From Thermoplasmata archaeon (GTDB lineage: Archaea > Thermoplasmatota > Thermoplasmata > Thermoplasmatales > Thermoplasmataceae), in NCBI GenBank assembly GCA_021818765.1, contig JAKATM010000002.1, positions 1 to 46,995 of the forward strand: a stretch of DNA of 46,995 nucleotides, read 5' to 3'. Each line of letters opens with the position of its first letter. The first letter of the stretch is position 1. The notes beneath the pieces are model-generated. The model made no database searches, had not been told where the DNA came from, and saw nothing but the letters and a program-made list of their open reading frames with translations. The position numbers were made by a program, and so were the translations under genes. This document shows, in pieces, positions 10,164-18,222 of the stretch.

Positions 10164-11408
10164 CTACCTCCAAAATTCAATTCTTAGCGATGATACTAAA
10201 TCTGCAACACGTTTTAATACATTGTTACCAGCCTGCACCTGAGATATGAGGTCCGCTATCCTCTCCATGTCAGAAAATCCCATTCTTGAAATCTCGGACG
10301 TTCCGATCCTGCCGTCACGGTCAACAATTATTCCGCTCTTTTCCATTTTACTGGAGAACTTTATAAAATCCTGGATCCCGGAAGGCGAAAGAAGGACCTG
10401 ATGTGATCTTGAATACCATGGCCCGAATCTTACGGGTATACCGAGATCATCAAGCGCTTTTCCAAGGTTCTGGGAATTCTTCTCCACAAGAGCAGCATAC
10501 TCTTCCCCATGCCTCAGCATTTCTTCAGCAGCCACTCCCAAAGCAGCCACCCTGTTTGGATGCATGTTGTCCATAGTCATCCATGTCAGGTTTCTCTCAA
10601 TCTTGGGGACAAGATCCAAATTATTTGTGAGTATCAGGCCGCCCTGGGGTCCAAAGAATGACTTGTGGGTAGATCCCACCAGGACATCTGCCTTGGACGA
10701 TGCATCAGGCTGGAACTTGCCCCCTGCAATCAGGCCCATGACATGGGAGCCGTCGTACAAAATCTTTGATTCAGATTCCTCGGCTATTTCCGTTATTCTC
10801 TTAAGATCATAAGGTTTTACAAAAGCAGATTGTCCCAAAACAATCAGGTCTGGTTTTTTCTTCCTGACAGCCAATGCCATGGAATCATAGTCAATTTCCT
10901 GTTGTTCCGGCAGGTAAGGGATCTTCTCCATCCTGAGGGAGAGCATATCGGGAATGTACTCTTCCTGGTAACCAGGATAACCTCCGGCTTCTGAACCAAT
11001 TGAATATATTGTATCGCCTTTTTTGGTAAGGGACTTAATTGCTGCCAAAACGGCAATATGACCACCAACAGGTCTGACATCTGCATATCTGACATGGTAA
11101 AGATCCTGAATACTTGTCCGGGTTTTTTCATAAATCTCTTCAAAGTATCTCGCTCCTCCATAGGAATTATTGCCATCGGGCATAATGTGCGAGTACCTGG
11201 ACGCAAGATCACTTGATAGCGCCTCTTTCACGTCCGGGCTTATCTTGTTCTCAGAAGCCTGCAAATTAAGTGTTTTCGTTCGATACGTGTCATTTTTTCT
11301 AACAAGATCAAGAATTCCTGCCAAAATATTCCCTCTTATTAAAGAGAGGTAATAACTCTCTTGAATAAAGTTAAGTCGTTCAATGCGGCAAGTTTGGGCC
11401 AGAATCAA
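10164..11408 (-). CDS. Serine hydroxymethyltransferase-family PLP enzyme
   Basis: LQASENKISPDVKEALSSDLASRYSHIMPDGNNSYGGARYFEEIYE and PLP-Lys site VGSTHKSFFGPQGG; divergent from canonical GlyA. Confidence 0.85.
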   Translation of the reverse strand: MILAQTCRIERLNFIQESYYLSLIRGNILAGILDLVRKNDTYRTKTLNLQASENKISPDVKEALSSDLASRYSHIMPDGNNSYGGARYFEEIYEKTRTSIQDLYHVRYADVRPVGGHIAVLAAIKSLTKKGDTIYSIGSEAGGYPGYQEEYIPDMLSLRMEKIPYLPEQQEIDYDSMALAVRKKKPDLIVLGQSAFVKPYDLKRITEIAEESESKILYDGSHVMGLIAGGKFQPDASSKADVLVGSTHKSFFGPQGGLILTNNLDLVPKIERNLTWMTMDNMHPNRVAALGVAAEEMLRHGEEYAALVEKNSQNLGKALDDLGIPVRFGPWYSRSHQVLLSPSGIQDFIKFSSKMEKSGIIVDRDGRIGTSEISRMGFSDMERIADLISQVQAGNNVLKRVADLVSSLRIEFWR

Positions 11409-12097
11409 TCGTTTAATGAATGAAGATAAAGCGATATGTAAGGCTCCATTGCCTTCAATAGCTTATTCCTTGCCTTGTTTATATGCTCCTGCATGGTAGA
11501 TTTTGACAGGCCGCTTGATCTGGCCAAGTCCTCAATTTTCGCCTTTCTTGGTGAATTGAACAGTCCTAGGGCAATTGCATCCCTTAGGTACCTGACCTGC
11601 TTGGACGACATACTTTCGAAGATATCGCCCAGCGATATGCTATAAACTTCCCGCAGTGAATCAGGCAAGATATTTTTCTTCCTGACAAACTGTATGGTCC
11701 CCTCCATTGAAGCCGCGTCAAAGAAACCCTCCAGGTCTTTCTGCGAGAAAGAGATCAGTCTCAACGTTTCCTTTCCATTGCCATAGACGGCGGGCGCTTC
11801 CCATAACAGATTCATGGATTCAGCTAAACGTATGCTTGAGTTATGCGTTGTGCATCTGCATGAAATGGCAGATTCGCTGTGAGTACCGATCAAGCCGGAG
11901 TTGAGAATCCGGCTGTGTATTGCACTGGTAACCTCTGCGAGTCTCCTGTATGCTTCCTTCATCCTATCCTCTTTTCCGTACATCTCTACATAATCGATAA
12001 CGGAATTGCACCACCTGAATATAGTGATTTCTGGAAACTCCTTTGATAGTTCACAAAACGGTGTCAGGTTATCCAGCTTCAATTCGATTTCTTCCAT
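11405..12097 (-). CDS. HTH_10 (bacterio-opsin activator-type) transcriptional regulator
   Basis: C-terminal SSKQVRYLRDAIALGLFNSPRKAKIEDLARSSGLSKSTMQEHINKARNKLLKAM; 4-nt overlap with the SHMT-like gene. Confidence 0.85.
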   Translation of the reverse strand: MEEIELKLDNLTPFCELSKEFPEITIFRWCNSVIDYVEMYGKEDRMKEAYRRLAEVTSAIHSRILNSGLIGTHSESAISCRCTTHNSSIRLAESMNLLWEAPAVYGNGKETLRLISFSQKDLEGFFDAASMEGTIQFVRKKNILPDSLREVYSISLGDIFESMSSKQVRYLRDAIALGLFNSPRKAKIEDLARSSGLSKSTMQEHINKARNKLLKAMEPYISLYLHSLND

Positions 12098-12234
12098 AAT
12101 ACCGTTCTAAAATGGCACCTGATATAACTAATTTCACATGTTATTTTTGTCTATTTGGGGTGAACAAGATAAATCATAATCCACTGACTGTTGAGCTGCT
12201 GATATTGCTTTTCTCCTATAAAGCATAGAAGAAA

Positions 12235-13023
12235 CTAGTGCACGTATAACGAAAGAATGAACAGCAGTACTGACAGAGAGCCAAAGAATATTATCACATA
12301 ACCCTGTATGAACCTCAGGCTAATATGGGGTGCTTTCACGATTATGGATGTTCCAGCCAATCCACCAAGCACAGCGCCAACTATGAGGGGCGGGGCAAAA
12401 GTCAGGCTGATTGATCCCGATATGTAGAAATGTAAAGATGCACCCATTATCGTTATGGGAAGCGTTGCGGCAACGACCGTCGCAATTGCAGTTTTAGCGT
12501 CTATCTTCTTGATTGCAGTCAGGTATGTGCCCATTATACCGCCTATCCCAATTCCAACAAATCCAGATACAGCACCAGAGACAATAGCAACCAGGCCGGT
12601 GTCGCTAGTGTGTGCCGTGCTGCTTTCCTTCTTTTGCAAGTTATACTTCCGCTGCCTTCGGGATGAATAAAGCGAGAATAGGCCCAGGGAAATCAATATT
12701 ATTGCAAAGACGCCCTTGAAAACAATAGTCGAAACGTAATTCGTTATTTCTGTCCCGAGAATGCTTCCTACGACTCCTATTGGGGCTATGACCAAAAGAA
12801 GTTTCCTGTCTACCAGTCCCTTCCTTATGTCCTGGACGAATCCTACAAGGGTGCTGAATACGATTGTCAGAAGGCTGAGGCCTGCCGCGTCAATAGGTTT
12901 GAAACCGTATCCATAAACTAGGACAAGTACTATCATGACCCCGCCGCCTATGCCGGATATATTGCCAAGAAGCCCGACTGCAAGACCAATGGCGAAGATT
13001 GCGATAACCAGGATTAAGAGCAT
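12235..13023 (-). CDS. TauE/SafE family anion exporter
   Basis: Multi-TM; GLAVGLLGNISGIGGGVMIVLVLVYGYGFKPIDAAGLSLLTI and SGAVSGFVGIGIGGIMGTYLT. Confidence 0.9.
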   Translation of the reverse strand: MLLILVIAIFAIGLAVGLLGNISGIGGGVMIVLVLVYGYGFKPIDAAGLSLLTIVFSTLVGFVQDIRKGLVDRKLLLVIAPIGVVGSILGTEITNYVSTIVFKGVFAIILISLGLFSLYSSRRQRKYNLQKKESSTAHTSDTGLVAIVSGAVSGFVGIGIGGIMGTYLTAIKKIDAKTAIATVVAATLPITIMGASLHFYISGSISLTFAPPLIVGAVLGGLAGTSIIVKAPHISLRFIQGYVIIFFGSLSVLLFILSLYVH

Positions 13024-13187
13024 AGAGGGTCATTACAAGTTGGTTCATATATCTCAACGCATATCCAGTTATGCCAAGATCGTTGGTGTAATATATTCTC
13101 TCTACTAACTTGCAACCTTCCTTGCTGAGCACATTAATGCTGTAAAACTACTTCAAGCTTATCTATTTAGTAATAATTCTAGATTGC

Positions 13188-13706
13188 ATGAAGGACAACA
13201 ATTCTATTGAGAGCATGCTATCAGAAGTATCGCACCTGATTATAGGCAACAGGATACTCGATGTCGGCACGGGATTCGGTACTGTCGTAAACAAGCTTAT
13301 GAATAGACCCGGCATGAAGATTGACACCGTGGACCCGGAAGCATGGTCATTTGATTCTCTTAATTCCATGCACAAGGATCATATAAAGTCTGGTCGCCTG
13401 AACCTCGTCAGGTCACGAATAGAAGACGTCGATTTAGGAAAAGAGACCTTTGATACATCAATTGCGATAGCATCACTGCACCATCTTAAGGATCCGGTAG
13501 CTGGACTAAAGAAGATGGAAGAACTGACCAGAGGGAGTGTAATAGTTACTGACTGGAACGAGTCATCCGCTGGAATTCACAATCCTCATTCAAGTGAAGA
13601 TTTGGGAGAAAAAGAAAGATCATTGAAAAAGTATGCGAATGAATCAGGATACTCTATATCGGACCACAAATACTGGTATGTCCTGCATAAAAAGATGGAA
13701 AAATAG
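13188..13706 (+). CDS. Class I SAM-dependent methyltransferase
   Basis: ILDVGTGFGTVVNKL motif I, DTVDPEAW motif II, ASLHHLKDP. Confidence 0.82.
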   Translation: MKDNNSIESMLSEVSHLIIGNRILDVGTGFGTVVNKLMNRPGMKIDTVDPEAWSFDSLNSMHKDHIKSGRLNLVRSRIEDVDLGKETFDTSIAIASLHHLKDPVAGLKKMEELTRGSVIVTDWNESSAGIHNPHSSEDLGEKERSLKKYANESGYSISDHKYWYVLHKKMEK

Positions 13707-13855
13707 GAGATTTGGCTCGGGTAGATTTTATGAGCCTCATCGTGCCTGAAACATGTGAAAGGACATTCCTGATTTAGTAAAAAATTCATTTTCAGAAAAG
13801 AGTCATGTCTAAATCGCAACATGAACATTCGGATCGTAGGGTGGAACCAAGGTTC

Positions 13856-14632
13856 TCAAGTTACTCCAACCCTCACCTTCTTGTAGAGAAGAACTGCGAT
13901 GGCAACCATGGCAATTGTCTCTATGACCGTAACCATGAGCTCAACTAGATCCGTACCGACTATTGTTGACGTGTACCCAGCTCTTACGACGTCTGCAATG
14001 TAGGTTAGTGGATTAATGTAAAACAATACTTTCAGCGCTTCTGGCGTTGTCGGCGATATAGGGTAGAATACTGTGCTCGCAAAATCGACCAGGAATATTA
14101 TCAGGATAGTGAGACTATTGTATGCCTGGTTTGACTTTACCTTTGCAGCAATAGCTAGGAACATGCATCCAAAGAACAGGCTTCCCAGTGAGATGCTAAC
14201 GACAATGAGACCGATGCCTTCCAGTGAAATTGGAGTATAGTTGAGGAATGCTTCTGATACAAGCATCATGATCCCTGATCCAAGAAAGCCGAATACGAGT
14301 GTTGTAAGGAGAATCCCGAACAAGTATTCAGCTCTCGTGTACGGGCTGCTTAATATCTGCTCGAACATTCCGTATCGCCTGTCGGACCAGAGAAGGCCGC
14401 CTGCAACTATTCCTGCGGTAGCAGTTTCAAAAGCAGCTATTCCAGGCGAAAGAAATTCCCTGTAGTTTATTGAAGTGGTACCAACCGGGATCTGGCTGAT
14501 GAGTGTTCCAAACATATAACCCATGAAGATCAGGTATATCGTCGGCATAAGTACAAGAAAAACAAGTGTGCCAGGATCCGTATTGACCCTTACGTTTCTT
14601 ATCATTAGCCTGTAGGAGTTAATTATGTTCAT
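13856..14632 (-). CDS. ABC-2 type transporter permease
   Basis: Multi-TM; FLSPGIAAFETATAGIVAGGLLWSDRRYGMFEQILSSPYTRAEYLFG; abuts ATPase gene. Confidence 0.9.
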   Translation of the reverse strand: MNIINSYRLMIRNVRVNTDPGTLVFLVLMPTIYLIFMGYMFGTLISQIPVGTTSINYREFLSPGIAAFETATAGIVAGGLLWSDRRYGMFEQILSSPYTRAEYLFGILLTTLVFGFLGSGIMMLVSEAFLNYTPISLEGIGLIVVSISLGSLFFGCMFLAIAAKVKSNQAYNSLTILIIFLVDFASTVFYPISPTTPEALKVLFYINPLTYIADVVRAGYTSTIVGTDLVELMVTVIETIAMVAIAVLLYKKVRVGVT

Positions 14633-15595
14633 TCAAGCGCCTCCCGCAATTGTGCTGATGAAAACATCCTCCAACGATACCGCCCTGACGTTAAGCCATT
14701 CAACCTGCACAGACTCTGATGCTGCAAGCTTGATTATCTCCTGCATGGTCTCCTGTGTGTTACCTGTTACTATCCTGTAAGGCATTCCATTCTCAAATGG
14801 AGGTTCCACCCGCCCAGAGCTGACCTTGGAAAACATGGGTCCCGCTCCATTCTGATCTCCAGATAACTTCACCTCGACTGTTTTTAGACCATTGTAACCC
14901 GTCTTCAAAGCATCCACGGTGTCGCTCGCCAGGATTTTTCCATTGTTCATGATGGCGACTCTTTGGCATAGATAGTCAGCTTCTTCAAGGTTGTGTGTGG
15001 TAAAAAGAACGCTCAATCCATCCCTTGTCAGGTCCTTGATCATGTTAAGTATATTCCTACGCGCAATCGGATCGAGTCCGGAAGTCGGTTCATCGAGAAA
15101 GAGCACTTCCATGTCATGCATAAATTCCCTGGCAACCTGAACCCTTCTCTTCTGACCTCCGGAAAGATCCCACATTCGTTTTTTTCTGACGTCTGTAAGT
15201 TCGAAGGTTTTCAAAAGTGACTCTTTTTTTTCGTCACGCTCGCTTTTGCTTACTCCCCAGATAAAACCATAAACGTCAAAGGCCTTTTCAACGGTTGTGA
15301 AGTCAAAAGATTCATCCTGAAGGACAACTCCGATTCTTTTCCGAATATGGTTCCCTGCTGTACTTGGGTCCAATCCTAGAACCTGGGCAAACCCTGAACT
15401 TCTTTTAAGGAGAGTAGAAAGTATCCTGATAGTTGTTGTCTTGCCTGCGCCATTCCTGCCGAGCATTCCAAAAACCTCACCCTCTTTCACGGAGAAACTT
15501 ATGCCGTCAACGGCATACTTCCTTCCATCGTATGTGTATTTCATGTCTCTGACTTCAATTGGAAAACTGGTCAATTCAAAAACCTCGCCTGTCAT
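14633..15595 (-). CDS. ABC transporter ATP-binding protein (DrrA-like)
   Basis: Walker A GRNGAGKTT, LSGGQKRRVQVAREF signature, Walker B VLFLDEPTSGLD. Confidence 0.95.
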   Translation of the reverse strand: MTGEVFELTSFPIEVRDMKYTYDGRKYAVDGISFSVKEGEVFGMLGRNGAGKTTTIRILSTLLKRSSGFAQVLGLDPSTAGNHIRKRIGVVLQDESFDFTTVEKAFDVYGFIWGVSKSERDEKKESLLKTFELTDVRKKRMWDLSGGQKRRVQVAREFMHDMEVLFLDEPTSGLDPIARRNILNMIKDLTRDGLSVLFTTHNLEEADYLCQRVAIMNNGKILASDTVDALKTGYNGLKTVEVKLSGDQNGAGPMFSKVSSGRVEPPFENGMPYRIVTGNTQETMQEIIKLAASESVQVEWLNVRAVSLEDVFISTIAGGA

Positions 15596-15655
15596 TGGAT
15601 CTTAATAAAAATAGGTTTTGATAGACGAATTCCACAAAAATCGTTCTAGTGCTTT

Positions 15656-16483
15656 TCATCTATTATCCTCCCTGATATTCTTTTTCCTAACAATTGCATT
15701 TTCTGACATCTTCAAAGTGATCGCTTCAGCATAGTCGACTTCACAACCGTCCCCAAGCATGATATCATCACCGATGATCCTTTTGGCTATCACGCCCTCA
15801 AGTTCAGCTGTCCGGCAAGTGATTTCATCTATCTTTATGCTTGCAGAGTGAAATCTGCGCCACTGTCTGCTGATATTTACAGTATTGCAACGCAGGATTG
15901 TTATCTTTCCACGCGTAGAGCCAAGGTCTATTTGAATCGAATTGCATTCCACTATATCTGATTCAATCACACCGTCAATGTCTATGACATCAGCTTTTAT
16001 TCGCTTCTTGATTGTGAGCGAACCCGAAGAGTCAATTTTTCCTGAATCAAGTTCTTCAGCTTTCAGGGACCCTGCCAGATCAAGAGATTCACATGAAATA
16101 CTACCGCCAGCCACCAGGCTTCCGGAAACATCAAGACTTCCCGATAAAGTGATCTTACCCCCAATGCTTGCTGCACCTGACACATCCATATTTGAGACGT
16201 CTACATTGCCTGAAACCTTTACAGACCCTGAAACGCTTAACTCCTTGGCGTAGATCTCATCGAATTTCCCCAGCCCCATTACGTTGACTGTTGAAGTTCT
16301 TTCTGGTTCCTTATTTTCATGCTTTTCCTCAGAACGTTTTTCTTTCTTGCTACCTTCATCTTCAGGAGTCTTCCACCTCGTTAGTATTTCATCATATAGC
16401 TCTTGTGTTATAGTTCCTTGATCCAACTTTTCTTTCAGCTTTCTTTTCAGGTCTTCATCCATACTAGTCAAACGCTGATTCAA
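15656..16483 (-). CDS. Bactofilin-like/polymer-forming beta-helix protein with N-terminal SHOCT-like motif
   Basis: Repeating short beta-helix pattern ELSVSGSVKVSGNVDVSNMDVSGAASIGGKITLSGSLDVSGSLVAGGSISCESLDLAGSLKAEELDSGKIDSSGSL; N-terminal KRKLKEKLDQGTITQELYDEILTRW. Confidence 0.72.
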   Translation of the reverse strand: MNQRLTSMDEDLKRKLKEKLDQGTITQELYDEILTRWKTPEDEGSKKEKRSEEKHENKEPERTSTVNVMGLGKFDEIYAKELSVSGSVKVSGNVDVSNMDVSGAASIGGKITLSGSLDVSGSLVAGGSISCESLDLAGSLKAEELDSGKIDSSGSLTIKKRIKADVIDIDGVIESDIVECNSIQIDLGSTRGKITILRCNTVNISRQWRRFHSASIKIDEITCRTAELEGVIAKRIIGDDIMLGDGCEVDYAEAITLKMSENAIVRKKNIREDNR

Positions 16484-16607
16484 AGGTATTATAAATATTT
16501 ATTTTGAACTTAATATTTAATTCGTGCAATTATTTTGTTAACCGATTCAAAAAATCAATTGGGTCGAGCAACAAAAAAGTTGATATTATACGAATAACTG
16601 CAACTTT

Positions 16608-17024
16608 GTGATTTCTCCAGTACATACGCTCACATCCAGAGCTAAGATGAATATTGTCGAGAGACTCTCAACATCAACATCTCCAGCAAGTCTAGCCGAG
16701 AGAATGGGCATGACCAGGCAGGCTATCGATAAACATCTGAAAGAACTTCTCTTATATGGGATAGTTGAGAAAATATGGGTTACGGGATCAACAAAACCCC
16801 GGCTGGAATATAAAGTCACGAGCCTGGGAGTGAGCTTCTACAAAAAGACGGGTAACTTGATACTGGAATATAGGGAAGAAGGAATAGCAGTATACAATGA
16901 AAAATTAAAATCGTTTGATCTCCGCCTCTTAAATGGGGATATTGATATGGCAAAATATGAGCAGCTCAAATCTTCCTTGAAAGAAGAAATGTCATGGTTT
17001 CTGGAAGAGAATGCAGTATCTTAA
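16608..17024 (+). CDS. ArsR-like winged-helix transcriptional regulator
   Basis: LTSRAKMNIVERLSTSTSPASLAERMGMTRQAIDKHLKELLLYGIVEKI. Confidence 0.82.
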   Translation: MISPVHTLTSRAKMNIVERLSTSTSPASLAERMGMTRQAIDKHLKELLLYGIVEKIWVTGSTKPRLEYKVTSLGVSFYKKTGNLILEYREEGIAVYNEKLKSFDLRLLNGDIDMAKYEQLKSSLKEEMSWFLEENAVS

Positions 17025-17119
17025 GGAAGAATATCCAATGATTCTTCTAATAATCATGAACGACTTCCAGATGCCAATTATCCAATAAATACAATTTTTT
17101 CGCTATAGGTATGCTCTGA

Positions 17120-17839
17120 TCACATGTGCCTGAGTAACTTCTTTGCAAGTTTTGCTTCTCTAGTCCTTGGGTACAGGTCATTGTTAATGATACATGAAGT
17201 TTCATCTTTGTAATACTCATATTTTTCAGAATTTCCCTGCTCAAGATATAGACGAGAAAGCGCTGCGAACCGTATCACAAGCTTTGGAATTATAGATGGA
17301 TCAGACAGTGCCGTTTCCTTATACTTTTCAAGATTGTTTTCGAGGGACTTTATTGCTTCTTGCTCATCCTTGCTTATCCCATTCACAGTAACCTTTGTAT
17401 CGCCGTTAACCTTAAACAGACTCAGCGCATGAATAGCCGATCCGCTGCCTTCAGGGATCGCGACTTTGTATTCCTTCCTGATAAACATAATCACCCCGTG
17501 CCTTGAAGCATACACTATAAAGATCACAATGCTTACTATAAAAGAAGTTGACCAGGCGTAAACTAATATATGCTGGTACTGTGAAGAGTTCTGGAAAGCA
17601 ATGTTTTGTTCGAGAAAGAAGGCAGCAAAAGTGAACGCTAGAGTCACCGCAAGTGGCAGCCACCTAATCATTTCATTGACAATTTCTAACAACATATTAA
17701 TTTTGGCTCTTGATTGATCTTTCAGGGAGATTACAGTGAATTCATGGTCAATGCTGTCTGAAAAGGTTCCTTTATCTCTTATTTTCCCTTTTTTCATCCA
17801 TTCTTCATGGAATTTCCATTGATTAGGCTGTCTTCCCAT
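17120..17839 (-). CDS. Hypothetical membrane protein (two predicted TM helices)
   Basis: Open frame; hydrophobic segments WLPLAVTLAFTFAAFFLEQ and AWSTSFIVSIVIFIVYASR; predicted N-terminus overlaps the transposase remnant tail, so the start may be internal. Confidence 0.55.
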   Translation of the reverse strand: MGRQPNQWKFHEEWMKKGKIRDKGTFSDSIDHEFTVISLKDQSRAKINMLLEIVNEMIRWLPLAVTLAFTFAAFFLEQNIAFQNSSQYQHILVYAWSTSFIVSIVIFIVYASRHGVIMFIRKEYKVAIPEGSGSAIHALSLFKVNGDTKVTVNGISKDEQEAIKSLENNLEKYKETALSDPSIIPKLVIRFAALSRLYLEQGNSEKYEYYKDETSCIINNDLYPRTREAKLAKKLLRHM

Positions 17840-18170
17840 TCTTTTTCTTCCTTATCATGCACATGAGGTAGTGCCTAAGGCACATGAACATGCATTTCAC
17901 CCATATCCTTGGGATGGTGGTAACGAAGACATGACCACCATGGAATATTGTCTTTCACCCCTGGATCGCTTCCTTGTTATCTGCATGTTGTGGCGGATGC
18001 TCTCCACAGGCAGCTTGTACCCTTCAGGGATCTATCCATAGTTGCATCCATTCCTCTTCCATGGGCGCCGAAGTATCCCTTGTACCTGTAGTTCATGATG
18101 CCGGGTATGTCTGGTCTGTCTGTGAATCACCTATAGCAAACATGAACGGATGCTGTTGTAACTGTATATT
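17823..18170 (-). pseudogene. Degenerate DDE-type (IS4/IS5-like) transposase C-terminal remnant
   Basis: Minus-strand fragments in shifted frames: QHPFMFAIGDSQTD / DIPGIMNYRYKGYFGAHGRGMDATMDRSLKG / KLPVESIRHNMQITRKRSRGERQYS / FHGGHVFVTTIPRIWVKCMFMCLRHYLMCMIRKKKNGKTA*. Confidence 0.75.
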
Positions 18171-18222
18171 TGTGATTACATTTGTTTTTATGTTTTGTTA
18201 TACGTATTGAAAAGCAGAATTT

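Noticed and set aside
17974-18210. 78-aa cysteine-rich plus-strand ORF (MLSACCGGCSPQAACTLQ...)
   Set aside because: It is antisense to the decayed transposase; cysteines arise from reading the remnant on the wrong strand
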